Origin: Cornus controversa
Taxonomy: Eukaryota; Streptophyta; Magnoliopsida; Cornales; Cornaceae
Assembly (NCBI GenBank): GCA_026545225.1
Contig: CM048850.1
Coordinates: 372,001-436,000 of the forward strand
Direction of reading: 5' to 3'
Length of the DNA stretch: 64,000 nt
Part shown: piece by piece, positions 1 through 10,341 of the stretch
Layout of the letters: each line of letters begins with the position of its first letter
Position numbering within the stretch: position 1 is the first letter of the stretch
The notes under the pieces: model-generated
What the model saw: the letters and a program-made list of their open reading frames with translations, nothing else
Database searches by the model: none
What the model was told of the DNA's origin: nothing
Position numbers and translations under genes: made by a program

Positions 1-7
1 AGCTTTG

Positions 8-150
8 TTTGAGATGCTTTGATTTAAAAAGTCCCATTCCTAAAGAAATTGTGCCATAATTAAAACCGTACGTTGCTTTTTCCCGAATTCGACCGTCTGG
101 ACGTCAAAAGCAAGCAATGATCGTGCCAATCCGATCTTCATCCTATTTTG
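8..150 (+). repeat. Subunit A1 of the HOR (reference copy in U1)
   Basis: 143 bp type A subunit, measured from its leading TTTGAG. It carries the CATTCC..AGAAAT box, a CCGAATTCGACCGTCTGG box and a modified AAAAG box (GTCAAAAGCAAGCAATG). It ends with the A-type tail CCGATCTTCATCCT. In other units it is the most informative subunit, with three alleles after CTGG (ACGTC, ACATC, AAATC) and CCGAATTC or CCAAATTC. Bases 1-7 of the window are the tail of the preceding B5. Confidence 0.9.
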
Positions 151-291
151 TTTAAGTCGTTCTGATTCAGAAAGAGCAATTCTTTACAGAAATGGTGCGT
201 GATCACAACCGTATGGTGCTTTGTGCCAAAATCGACCATATGTACATCCGAAAGAAATGGGCATGGCAACCACAATTTTCAACTAGCTTCA
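151..291 (+). repeat. Subunit B1 of the HOR (reference copy in U1)
   Basis: 141 bp type B subunit starting TTTAAGTCGTTCTG. It includes the 8 bp palindrome GTGATCAC, a diverged TCGACCATATG version of the central box, CGAAAGAAATGGGCATGG, and the B-type tail (AATTTTCAACTAGCTTC). Across units the tail alternates between CAACCAC..ACTAGC and CAACAAC..ACTAAC, which is a useful lineage marker. Confidence 0.88.
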
Positions 292-434
292 TTTGAGTTG
301 TTTTGATTTTAAAAGTCGTATTCCAAGAGAAATCGTGCTATACTTAGAATCATGCATTGCTTTGTGCCGAATTCGACCGTTTAGAGGTCGAAAAGAAACA
401 ACGAGCTTGTCGATCCCAACTTGATCCTGTTCTG
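292..434 (+). repeat. Subunit A2 of the HOR (reference copy in U1)
   Basis: 143 bp type A subunit starting TTTGAGTTGTTTTGATTTT. It has the ATTCCAAGAGAAATCG box, TTCGACCGTTTAGAGG, GAAAAGAAACAACGAGC, and an A-type tail in the form CCCAACTTGATCCTGTTC. Later units read GATCTTGTTC here. It is absent from the two partial units U20b and U23b because their 504 bp deletion removes it. Confidence 0.88.
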
Positions 435-574
435 TTTGAGTCATTTTATTCAATACCAGCAATTCGTAGCGGAAATTGCGCATGATCACAACTGTGGGAT
501 GCTTTGTCACGAATTCGACCGTCTAGACATCCAAAAGAAAGGAGCAAGTCAACAACGATTTTAAACTTGCTTTG
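435..574 (+). repeat. Subunit B2 of the HOR (reference copy in U1)
   Basis: 140 bp type B subunit with the sequence TTTTATTCAATACC (TTAAATACC in most later units), GCATGATCACAACTGTGGGA, an EcoRI-type GAATTC at 511, CCAAAAGAAAGGAGC, and the B tail GATTTTAAACTTGC. The dimorphism GCTTTGTC or GCTCTGTC next to GAATTC alternates between neighbouring units in the right third of the window. Confidence 0.88.
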
Positions 575-705
575 TCTGAGTTGCTTCGACTCGAAAAGTC
601 CCATTCCAGGAGAAATTATGTCGTGTGTTGCTTTTTCCCGAATTCGACCGTCTGGAAGTCGGAAAGAAACAATGTGCACGTCAATCCGGTCTCCATCCAT
701 TTTTG
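575..705 (+). repeat. Subunit A3 of the HOR, 131 bp
   Basis: Type A subunit shorter than its siblings. Aligning GAGAAATTATGTCGTGTGTTGC with A1 shows about 12 bp missing just after the AGAAAT box. The CCGAATTCGACCGTCTGG and GGAAAGAAACAATGTGC boxes are intact, and the tail is CCGGTCTCCATCCA. The short form is present in every unit, so it predates HOR amplification. Confidence 0.87.
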
Positions 706-847
706 TTTGATTTGTTCTGATTCGAAAAGACCCATTCCAAGAAGAAACCTTGCACGATCATAAACTGTGCGGTGTTTTGTGCCAGATTCTACCGTCTTGA
801 CTTGCAGAAGAAATGAGCATCGCAACAACGATTTTAAACTAGTTTCG
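706..847 (+). repeat. Subunit B3 of the HOR (reference copy in U1)
   Basis: 142 bp type B subunit with GACCCATTCCAAGAAGAAAC, the GCACG..CGTGC inverted pair around ATCATAAAC (mutated to TGTGC in U1), GATTCTACCGTCTTG, GCAGAAGAAATGAGC, and the tail AACGATTTTAAACTAG. A GTTCTGATTCG or GTTCTTATTCG dimorphism marks unit lineages. Confidence 0.87.
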
Positions 848-990
848 TTTGAGTTTTTTTGATTCGAAAAGTCTCATTCCTTGAGAAATCTTGCCACAAT
901 CAGTTTCGTATGTTGCTTTTTGCGAAACTCGCTCGGTTTGATGTCCAAAAGAAACGACAAGCACGTTGATCAGATCTTCGTCCTACTTTT
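848..990 (+). repeat. Subunit A4 of the HOR (reference copy in U1)
   Basis: 143 bp type A subunit: CATTCCTTGAGAAATCTT box, then a diverged central box (GCGAAACTCGCTCGGTTTG), TCCAAAAGAAACGACAAGC, and the tail GATCAGATCTTCGTCCTAC. The A4-B4 boundary carries a run of seven T. The left side of the 435 bp deletion at 3659 falls within the A4 copy of U3. Confidence 0.87.
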
Positions 991-1134
991 TTTGAGTAGT
1001 TACGAATCGAAGTGAGCAACTCCGTGTAGAAATCGTGTATGATAATAACCTTGTGCTGCTTTGTGCCAACTTTGATTGTCTGGACGTTTAAAAGGAACAA
1101 TGAGCAAGCTGTCAACGATTTTAAACTAGTTTCG
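991..1134 (+). repeat. Subunit B4 of the HOR (reference copy in U1)
   Basis: 144 bp type B subunit, the longest of the ten. It has AACTCCGTGTAGAAATCG, the most diverged central box (AACTTTGATTGTCTGG), TTAAAAGGAACAATGAGC, and the tail CAACGATTTTAAACTAG. TTACGAATCG here becomes TTATGAATTG in many units from U18 on. Confidence 0.87.
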
Positions 1135-1277
1135 TTTGAGTTATTTTGATTCGAGAAGCCCCATTCCTGGAGAAATCGTGCCACAATCAGAATTGTACGT
1201 CGCTGGTTGCCAAATTAGACCGTCAAGACGTCCAAAAGAAACGACGAGCATGTCGATCCGATCTTCATCATGTTTTG
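1135..1277 (+). repeat. Subunit A5 of the HOR (reference copy in U1)
   Basis: 143 bp type A subunit: CCCCATTCCTGGAGAAATCG box, ATTAGACCGTCAAGACG, TCCAAAAGAAACGACGAGC, and the tail CGATCCGATCTTCATCATG. Two haplotypes recur along the array: CCTGG with CACAATCAG, and CCTAG with CACAGTCAG. Confidence 0.88.
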
Positions 1278-1354
1278 TTTGAGTCGTTACGAATCGAAAA
1301 GAACAATTCCTTGCAGAAATCAAGCATGACAACAACAATTTTAAACTAGCTTTG
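1278..1354 (+). repeat. Subunit B5 of the HOR, 77 bp internally deleted
   Basis: Only 77 bp separate this TTTGAG from the next. B5 keeps the B-type start (GTCGTTACGAATCGAAAAG), the ATTCCTTGCAGAAATC box and the B-type tail (CAACAACAATTTTAAACTAG). It lacks about 65 bp between them, including the central box and the AAAAGAAA box. Every complete unit has the same deletion, so it was fixed in the founder HOR. Five units carry a further 2 bp loss here (TTGCTTATC instead of TTGCAGAAATC). Confidence 0.88.
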
Positions 1355-2694
1355 TTTGAGATGCTTTGATTTAAAAAGTCCCATTCCAAGAGAAATTGTG
1401 CCATAATTAAAACCGTACGTTGCTTTTTCCCGAATTCGACCGTCTGGACGTCAAAAGCAAGCAATGATCGTGCCAATCCGATCTTCATCCTATTTTGTTT
1501 AAGTCGTTCTGATTCAGAAAGAGCAATTCTTTACAGAAATGGTGCGTGATCACAACCGTATGGTGCTTTGTGCCAAAATCGACCATATGTACATCCGAAA
1601 GAAATGGGCATGGCAACCACAATTTTCAACTAGCTTCATTTGAGTTGTTTTGATTTTAAAAGTCGAATTCCAAGAGAAATCGTGCTATACTCAGAATCAT
1701 GCATTGCTTTGTGCCAAATTCGACCGTTTAGAGGTCGAAAAGAAACAACGAGCTTGTCGATCCCAACTTGATCCTGTTCTGTTTGAGTCATTTTATTCAA
1801 TACCAGCAATTCGTAGCAGAAATTGTGCATGATCACAACTGTGGGATGCTTTGTCACGAATTCGACCGTCTAGACATCCAAAAGAAAGGAGCAAGTCAAC
1901 AACGATTTTAAACTTGCTTTGTCTGAGTTGCTTCGACTCGAAAAGTCCCATTCCAGGAGAAATTATGTCGTGTGTTGCTTTTTCCCGAATTCGACCGTCT
2001 TGAAGTCGGAAAGAAACAACGTGCACGTCAATCCGATCTCCATCCATTTTTGTTTGATTTGTTCTGATTCGAAAAGACCCATTCCAAGAAGAAACCTTGC
2101 ACGATCATAAACCGTGCGGTGTTTTGTGCCAGATTCTACCGTCTTGACTTGCAGAAGAAATGAGCATCGCAACAACGATTTTAAACTAGTTTCGTTTGAG
2201 TTGTTTTGATTCGAAAAGTCTCATTCCTTGAGAAATCTTGCCACAATCAGTTTCGTATGTTGCTTTTTGCGAAACTCGCTCGGTTTGATGTCCAAAAGAA
2301 ACGACAAGCACGTTGATCAGATCTTCGTCCTACTTTTTTTGAGTAGTTACGAATCGAAGTGAGCAACTCCGTGTAGAAATCGTGTATGATAATAACCTTG
2401 TGCTGCTTTGTGCCAACTTTGATTGTGTAGACGTTTAAAAGGAACAATGAGCAAGCTGTCAACGATTTTAAACTAGTTTCGTTTGAGTTATTTTGATTCG
2501 AGAAGCCCCATTCCTAGAGAAATCGTGCCACAATCAGAATTGTACGTCGCTGGTTGCCAAATTAGACCGTCAAGACGTCCAAAAGAAACGACGAGCATGT
2601 CGATCCGATCTTCATCATGTTTTGTTTGAGTCGTTACAAATCGAAAAGAACAATTCCTTGCAGAAATCAAGCATGACAACAACAGTTTTAAACG
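1348..2694 (+). repeat. HOR unit U2
   Basis: Complete. Differs from U1 by CCAAGAGAAATTG in A1, GTCGAATTCC in A2 (an extra GAATTC), GTAGCAGAAATTG in B2, GTCTTGAAGTCGG in A3 and TTGTGTAGACG in B4. Confidence 0.93.
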
Positions 2695-3659
2695 AGCTTT
2701 GTTTGAGATGCTTTCATTTAAAAAGTCCCATTCCAAGAGAAATTGTGCCATAATTAAAACCGTACGTTGCTTTTTCCCGAATTCGACCGTCTGGACGTCA
2801 AAAGCAAGCAATTATCGTGCCAATACGATCTTCATCCTATTTTGTTTAAGTCGTTCTGATTCAGAAAGAGCAATTCTTTACAGAAATGGTGCGTGATCAC
2901 AACCGTATGGTGCTTTGTGCCAAAATCGACCATATGTACATCCGAAAGAAATGGGCATGGCAACCACAATTTTCAACTAGCTTCATTTGAGTTGTTTTGA
3001 TTTTAAAAGTCGCATTCCAAGAGAAATCCTGCTATACTCAGAATCATTCATTGCTTTGTGCGAAATTCGACCGTTTAGAGGTCGAAAAGAAACAACGAGC
3101 ATGTCGATCCCAACTTGATCCTGTTCTGTTTGAGTCATTTTATTCAATACCAGCAATTCGTAGCGGAAATTATGCATGATCACAACTGTGGGACGCTTTG
3201 TCACGAATTCGACCCTCTAGACATCCAAAAGAAAGGAGCAAGTCAACAACGATTTTAAACTTGCTTTGTCTGAGTTGCTTCGACTCGAAAAGTCCCATTC
3301 CAGGAGAAATTATGTCGTGTGTTGCTTTTTCCCGAATTCGACCGTCTGGAAGTCGGAAAGAAACAATGTGCACGTCAATCCGGTCTCCATCCATTTTTGT
3401 TTGATTTGTTCTTATTCGAAAAGACCCATTCCAAGAAGAAACCTTGCACGATCATAAACCGTGCGGTGTTTTGTGCCAGATTCTACCGTCTTGACCTGCA
3501 GAAGAAATGAGCATCGCAACAACGATTTTAAACTAGTTTCGTTTGAGTTTTTTTTATTCGAAAAGTCTCATTCCTTGAGAAATCTTGCCACAATCAGTTT
3601 CGTATGTTGCTTTTTGCGAAACTCGCTCGGTTTGATGTCCAAAAGAAACGACAAGCACG
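2695..3659 (+). repeat. HOR unit U3, truncated at its right end
   Basis: Contains A1 to the middle of A4 and then stops at ACAAGCACG. The last 382 bp of the unit are missing. Shares GGGACGCTTTG in B2 with U8, U11 and U13. Has a private CAAGCAATTATCG in A1 and GAGTTTTTTTTATTCG in A4. Confidence 0.92.
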
Positions 3660-3662
3660 GTT
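3660..3662. other. Out-of-register deletion junction with 3 bp insertion
   Basis: U3 A4 sequence ending ACAAGCACG at 3659 is followed by GTT, which fits neither side. A1 sequence TAATTAAAACCG of the next unit resumes at 3663. Relative to the regular array, 438 bp are lost and 3 bp gained (net 435 bp). The two ends lie at different positions within the ~142 bp subunit, so this was not an in-register exchange. Confidence 0.85.
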
Positions 3663-4953
3663 TAATTAAAACCGTACGTTGCTTTTTCCCGAATTCGACC
3701 GTCTGGATATCAAAAGCAAGCAATGATCGTGCCAATCCGATCTTCATCCTATTTTGTTTAAGTCGTTCTGATTCAGAAAGAGCAATTCTTTACAGAAATG
3801 GTGCGTGATCACAACCGTATGGTGCTTTGTGCCAAAATCGACCATATGTACATCCGAAAGAAATGGGCATGGCAACCACAATTTTCAACTAGCTTCATTT
3901 GAGTTGTTTTGATTTTAAAAGTCGCATTCCAAGAGAAATCGTGCTATACTCAGAATCATGCATTGCTTTGTGCCAAATTCGACCGTTTAGAGGTCGAAAA
4001 GAAACAACGAGCTTGTCGATCCCAACTTGATCCTGTTCTGTTTGAGTCATTTTATTAAATACCAGCAATTCGTAGCGGAAATTGTGCATGATCACAACTG
4101 TGGGATGCTTTGTCACGAATTCGACCGTCTAGACATCCAAAAGAAAGGAGCAAGTCAACAACGATTTTAAACTTGCTTTGTCTGAGTTGCTTCGACTCGA
4201 AAAGTCACATTCCAAGAGAAATTATGTCGTGTGTTGCTTTTTCCTGAATTCGGTCGTCTGGAAGTCAGAAAGAAACAATGTGCACGTCAATCCGGTCTCC
4301 ATCCATTTTTGTTTGATTTGTTCTTATTCGAAAAGACCCATTCCAAGAAGAAACCTTGCACGATCATAAACCGTGCGGTGTTTTGTGCCAGATTCTACCG
4401 TCTTGACTTGCAGAAGAAATGAGCATCGCAACAACGATTTTAAACTAGTTTCGTTTGAGTTGTTTTGATTCGAAAAGTCTCATTCCTTGAGAAATCTTGC
4501 CACAATCAGTTTCGTATGTTGCTTTTTGCGAAACTCGCTCGGTTTGATGTCCAAAAGAAACGACAAGCACGTTGATCAGATCTTCGTCCTACTTTTTTTG
4601 AGTAGTTACGAATCGAAGTGAGCAACTCCGTGTAGAAATCGTGTATGATAATAACCTTGTGCTGCTTTGTGCCAACTTTGATTGTTTGGACGTTTAAAAG
4701 GAACAATGAGCAAGCTGTCAACGATTTTAAACTAGTTTCGTTTGAGTTATTTTGATTCGAGAAGCCCCATTCCTGGAGAAATCGTGCCACAATCAGAATT
4801 GTACGTCGCTGGTTGCCAAATTAGACCGTCAAGACGTCCAAAAGAAACGACGAGCATGTCGATCCGATCTTCATCATGTTTTGTTTGAGTCGTTACGAAT
4901 CGAAAAGAACAATTCCTTGCAGAAATCAAGCATGACAACAACAATTTTAAACT
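3663..4953 (+). repeat. HOR unit U4, lacking its first 56 bp
   Basis: Begins inside A1 after the junction. Rare variants: CTGGATATC in A1, AAGTCACATTCC with CCTGAATTCGGTCGTCTGG in A3 (shared only with U9), and TTGTTTGGACG in B4. Confidence 0.92.
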
Positions 4954-6300
4954 AGCTTTGTTTGAGATGCTTTGATTTAAAAAGTCCTATTCCTAGAGAA
5001 ATTGTGCCATAATTAAAACCGTACGTTGCTTTTTCCCGAATTCGACCGTCTGGACATCAAAAGCAAGCAATGATCGTGCCAATCCGATCTTCATCCTATT
5101 TTGTTTAAGTCGTTCTGATTCAGAAAGAGCAATTCTTTACAGAAATGGTGCGTGATCACAACCGTATGGTGCTTTGTGCCAAAATCGACCATATGTACAT
5201 CCGAAAGAAATGGGCATGGCAACCACAATTTTCAACTAGCTTCATTTGAGTTGTTTTGATTTTAAAAGTCGCATTCCAAGAGAAATCGTGCTATACTCAG
5301 AATCATGCATTGCTTTGTGCCAAATTCGACCGTTTAGAGGTCGAAAAGAAACAACGAGCTTGTCGATCCCAACTTGATCCTGTTCTGTTTGAGTCATTTT
5401 ATTAAATACCAGCAATTCGTAGCGGAAATTGTGCATGATCACAACTGTGGGATGCTTTGTCACGAATTCGACCCTCTAGACATCCAAAAGAAAGGAGCAA
5501 GTCAACAACGATTTTAAACTTTCTTTGTCTGAGTTGCTTCGACTCGAAAAGTCCCATTCCAGGAGAAATTATGTCGTGTGTTGCTTTTTCCCGAATTCGA
5601 CCGTCTGGAAGTCGGAAAGAAACAATGTGCACGTCAATCCGGTCTCCATCCATTTTTGTTTGATTTGTTCTGATTCGAAAAGACCCATTCCAAGAAGAAA
5701 CCTTGCACGATCATAAACCGTGCGGTGTTTTGTGCTAGATTCTACCGTCTTGACTTGCAGAAGAAATGAGCATCGCAACAACGATTTTAAACTAGTTTCG
5801 TTTGAGTTGTTTTGATTCGAAAAGTCTCATTCCTTGAGAAATCTTGCCACAATCAGTTTCGTATGTTGCTTTTTGCGAAACTCGCTCGGTTTGATGTCCA
5901 AAAGAAACGACAAGCACGTTGATCAGATCTTCGTCCTACTTTTTTTGAGTAGTTACGAATCGAAGTGAGCAACTCCGTGTAGAAATCGTGTATGATAATA
6001 ACCTTGTGCTGCTTTGTGCCAACTTTGATTGTCTGGACGTTTAAAAGGAACAATGAGCAAGCTGTCAACGATTTTAAACTAGTTTCGTTTGAGTTATTTT
6101 GATTCGAGAAGCCCCATTCCTGGAGAAATCGTGCCACAATCAGAATTGTACGTCGCTGGTTGCCAAATTAGACCGTCAAGACGTCCAAAAGAAACGACGA
6201 GCATGTCGATCCGATCTTCATCATGTTTTGTTTGAGTCGTTACGAATCGAAAAGAACAATTCCTTGCAGAAATCAAGCATGACAACAACAGTTTTAAACT
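4954..6300 (+). repeat. HOR unit U5
   Basis: Complete. AGTCCTATTCC in A1, CTGGACATC, AAACTTTCTTTGTC at the B2/A3 border (shared with U6), and a private GTGCTAGATTC in B3. Confidence 0.93.
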
Positions 6301-7647
6301 AGCTTTGTTTGAGATGCTTTCATTTAAAAAGTCCCATTCCTAGAGAAATTGTGCCATAATTAAAACCGTACGTTGCTTTTTCCCGAATTCGACCGTCTGG
6401 ACGTCAAAAGCAAGCAATGATCGTGCCAATACGATCTTCATCCTATTTTGTTTAAGTCGTTCTGATTCAGAAAGAGCAATTCTTTACAGAAATGGTGCGT
6501 GATCACAACCGTATGGTGCTTTGTGCCAAAATCGACCATATGTACATCCGAAAGAAATGGGCATGGCAACCACAATTTTCAACTAGCTTCATTTGAGTTG
6601 TTTTGATTTTAAAAGTCGCATTCCAAGAGAAATCGTGCTATACTCAGAATCATGCATTGCTTTGTGCCAAATTCGACCGTTTAGAGGTCGAAAAGAAACA
6701 ACGAGCTTGTCGATCCCAACTTGATCCTGTTCTGTTTGAGTCATTTTATTAAATACCAGCAATTCGTAGCGGAAATTGTGCATGATCACAACTGTGGGAT
6801 GCTTTGTCACGAATTCGACCCTCTAGACATCCAAAAGAAAGGAGCAAGTCAACAACGATTTTAAACTTTCTTTGTCTGAGTTGCTTCGACTCGAAAAGTC
6901 CCATTCCAGGAGAAATTATGTCGTGTGTTGCTTTTTCCCGAATTCGACCGTCTGGAAGTCGGAAAGAAACAATGTGCACGTCAATCCGGTCTCCATCCAT
7001 TTTTGTTTGATTTGTTCTGATTCGAAAAGACCCATTCCAAGAAGAAACCTTGCACGATCATAAACCGTGCGGTGTTTTGTGCCAGATTCTACCGTCTTGA
7101 CTTGCAGAAGAAATGAGCATCGCAACAACGATTTTAAACTAGTTTCGTTTGAGTTGTTTTGATTCGAAAAGTCTCATTCCTTGAGAAATCTTGCCACAAT
7201 CAGTTTCGTATGTTGCTTTTTGCGAAACTCGCTCGGTTTGATGTCCAAAAGAAACGACAAGCACGTTGATAAGATCTTCGTCCTACTTTTTTTGAGTAGT
7301 TATGAATCGAAGTGAGCAACTCCGTGTAGAAATCGTGTATGATAATAACCTTGTGCTGCTTTGTGCCAACTTTGATTGTCTCGACGTTTAAAAGGAACAA
7401 TGAGCAAGCTGTCAACGATTTTAAACTAGTTTCGTTTGAGTTATTTTGATTCGAGAAGCCCCATTCCTAGAGAAATCGTGCCACAGTCAGAATTGTACGT
7501 CGCTGGTTGCCAAATTAGACCGTCAAGACGTCCAAAAGAAACGACGAGCATGTCGATCCGATCTTCATCATGTTTTGTTTGAGTCGTTACGAATCGAAAA
7601 GAACAATTCCTTGCAGAAATCAAGCATGACAACAACAATTTTAAACT
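6301..7647 (+). repeat. HOR unit U6
   Basis: Complete. GCTTTCATTTA and CCAATACGATC in A1, AAACTTTCTTTGTC as in U5, private GATAAGATCTTCG in A4 and TTGTCTCGACG in B4. A5 has the CCTAG/CACAGTCAG haplotype. Confidence 0.93.
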
Positions 7648-8994
7648 AGCTTTGTTTGAGATGCTTTGATTTAAAAAGTCCCATTCCTAGAGAAATTGTG
7701 CCATAATTAAAACCGTACGTTGCTTTTTCCCGAATTCGACCGTCTGGACATCAAAAGCAAGCAATGATCGTGCCAATCCGATCTTCATCCTATTTTGTTT
7801 AAGTCGTTCTGATTCAGAAAGAGCAATTCTTTACAGAAATGGTGCGTGATCACAACCGTATGGTGCTTTGTGCCAAAATCGACCATATGTACATCCGAAA
7901 GAAATGTGCATGGCAACAACAATTTTCAACTAGCTTCATTTGAGTTGTTTTGATTTTAAAAGTCGCATTCCAAGAGAAATCGTGCTATACTCAGAATCAT
8001 TCATTGCTTTGTGTGAAATTCGACCGTTTAGAGGTCGAAAAGAAACAACGAGCTTGTCGATCCCAACTTGATCCTGTTCTGTTTGAGTCATTTTTTTAAA
8101 TACCAGCAATTAGTAGCGAAAATTGTGCATGATCACAACTGTGGGATGCTTTGTCACGAATTCGACCCTCTAGACATCCAAAAGAAAGGAGCAAGTCAAC
8201 AACGATTTTAAACTTGCTTTGTCTGAGTTGCTTCGACTCGAAAAGTCCCATTCCAGGAGAAATTATGTCGTGTGTTGCTTTTTCCCGAATTCGACCGTCT
8301 GGAAGTCGGAAAGAAACAATGTGCACGTCAATCCGGTCTCCATCCATTTTTGTTTGATTTGTTCTTATTCGAAAAGACCCATTCCAAGAAGAAACCTTGC
8401 ACGATCATAAACCGTGCGGTGTTTTGTGCCAGATTCTACCGTCTTGACTTGCAGAAGAAATGAGCATCGCAACAATGATTTTAAACTAGTTTCGTTTGAG
8501 TTGTTTTGATTCGAAAAGTCTCATTCCTTGAGAAATCTTGCCACAATCAGTTTCGTATGTTGCTTTTTGCGAAACTCGCTCGGTTTGATGTCCAAAAGAA
8601 ACGACAAGCACGTTGATCAGATCTTCGTCCTACTTTTTTTGAGTAGTTACGAATCGAAGTGAGCAACTCCGTGTAGAAATCGTGTATGATAATAACCTTG
8701 TGCTGCTTTGTGCCAACTTTGATTGTCTGGACGTTTAAAAGGAACAATGAGCAAGCTGTCAACGATTTTAAACTAGTTTCGTTTGAGTTATTTTGATTCG
8801 AGAAGCCCCATTCCTGGAGAAATCGTGCCACAATCAGAATTGTACGTCGCTGGTTGCCAAATTAGACCGTCAAGACGTCCAAAAGAAACGACGAGCATGT
8901 CGATCCGATCTTCATCATGTTTTGTTTGAGTCGTTACGAATCGAAAAGAACAATTCCTTGCAGAAATCAAGCATGACAACAACAGTTTTAAACT
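7648..8994 (+). repeat. HOR unit U7
   Basis: Complete. GAAATGTGCATGG in B1, GTGTGAAATTC in A2, TTTTTTTAAATACC and CAATTAGTAGCG in B2 (the latter shared with U10, 4,041 bp away), and AACAATGATTTT in the B3 tail. Confidence 0.93.
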
Positions 8995-10341
8995 AGCTTT
9001 GTTTGAGATGCTTTGATTTAAAAAGTCCCATTCCTAGAGAAATTGTGCCATAATTAAAACCGTACGTTGCTTTTTCCCGAATTCGACCGTCTGGACGTCA
9101 AAAGCAAGCAATGATCGTGCCAATACGATCTTCATCCTATTTTGTTTAAGTCGTTCTGATTCAGAAAGAGCAATTCTTTACAGAAATGGTGCGTGATCAC
9201 AACCGTATGGTGCTTTGTGCCAAAATCGACCATATGTACATCCGAAAGAAATGGGCATGGCAACCACAATTTTCAACTAGCTTCATTTGAGTTGTTTTGA
9301 TTTTAAAAGTCGCATTCCAAGAGAAATCGTGCTATACTCAGAATCATTCATTGCTTTGTGCGAAATTCGACCGTTTAGAGGTCGAAAAGAAACAACGAGC
9401 ATGTCGATCCCAACTTGATCCTGTTCTGTTTGAGTCATTTTATTCAATACCAGCAATTCGTAGCGGAAATTATGCATGATCACAACTGTGGGACGCTTTG
9501 TCACGAATTCGACCGTCTAGACATCCAAAAGAAAGGAGCAAGTCAACAACGATTTTAAACTTGCTTTGTCTGAGTTGCTTCGACTCGAAAAGTCCCATTC
9601 CAGGAGAAATTATGTCGTGTGTTGCTTTTTCCCGAATTCGACCGTCTGGAAGTCGGAAAGAAACAATGTGCACGTCAATCCGGTCTCCATCCATTTTTGT
9701 TTGATTTGTTCTGATTCGAAAAGACCCATTCCAAGAAGAAACCTTGCACGATCATAAACCGTGCGGTGTTTTGTGCCAGATTCTACCGTCTTGACTTGCA
9801 GAAGAAATGAGCATCGCAACAACGATTTTAAACTAGTTTCGTTTGAGTTGTTTTGATTCGAAAAGTCTCATTCCTTGAGAAATCTTGCCACAATCAGTTT
9901 CGTATGTTGCTTTTTGTGAAACTCGCTCGGTTTGATGTCCAAAAGAAACGACAAGCACGTTGATCAGATCTTCGTCCTACTTTTTTTGAGTAGTTACGAA
10001 TCGAAGTAAGCAACTCCGTGTAGAAATCGTGTATGATAATAACCTTGTGCTGCTTTGTGCCAACTTTGATTGTCTGGACGTTTAAAAGGAACAATGAGCA
10101 AGCTGTCAACGATTTTAAACTAGTTTCGTTTGAGTTATTTTGATTCGAGAAGCCCCATTCCTGGAGAAATCGTGCCACAATCAGAATTGTACGTCGCTGG
10201 TTGCCAAATTAGACCGTCAAGACGTCCAAAAGAAACGACGAGCATGTCGATCCGATCTTCATCATGTTTTGTTTGAGTCGTTACGAATCGAAAAGAACAA
10301 TTCCTTGCAGAAATCAAGCATGACAACAACAATTTTAAACT
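8995..10341 (+). repeat. HOR unit U8
   Basis: Complete. CCAATACGATC in A1, GGGACGCTTTG in B2, TTTTGTGAAACTCG in A4, and GAAGTAAGCAAC in B4, shared with U11 (4,041 bp away) and U13. Confidence 0.93.

Larger units (their letters stand above)
1..1347 (+). repeat. HOR unit U1
   Basis: Complete unit, phased to the AGCTTTG that opens the window. Private or rare variants: CCTAAAGAAATT in A1, GAAATTGCGCATG in B2 near 474, AAACTGTGC in B3, and a run of seven T (GAGTTTTTTTG) at the start of A4. Confidence 0.93.

Noticed and set aside
151-291. GTGATCAC palindrome in B1 as an operator or origin element
   Set aside because: An 8 bp palindrome repeated only because the unit repeats; B2 has only TGATCA. 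No supporting context.
840-860. CENP-B box-like sequence TTTCGTTTGAG at the B-to-A border
   Set aside because: The first part resembles the CENP-B box, but the essential CGGG half is absent. TTCGGGAAAAA on the reverse strand at the CCCGAATTC site also lacks the correct spacing and second half.
2099-2117. Small inverted repeat GCACG..CGTGC in B3 as a regulatory hairpin
   Set aside because: Only a 5 bp stem with a 9 nt loop, mutated in U1 and in units with GTGCGATG. No reason to think it is functional.
3607-3720. Transposon insertion at the irregular unit spacing near 3.66 kb
   Set aside because: The local sequence is all satellite. The irregularity is a net deletion of 435 bp with 3 bp added; there are no target-site duplications or foreign sequence.
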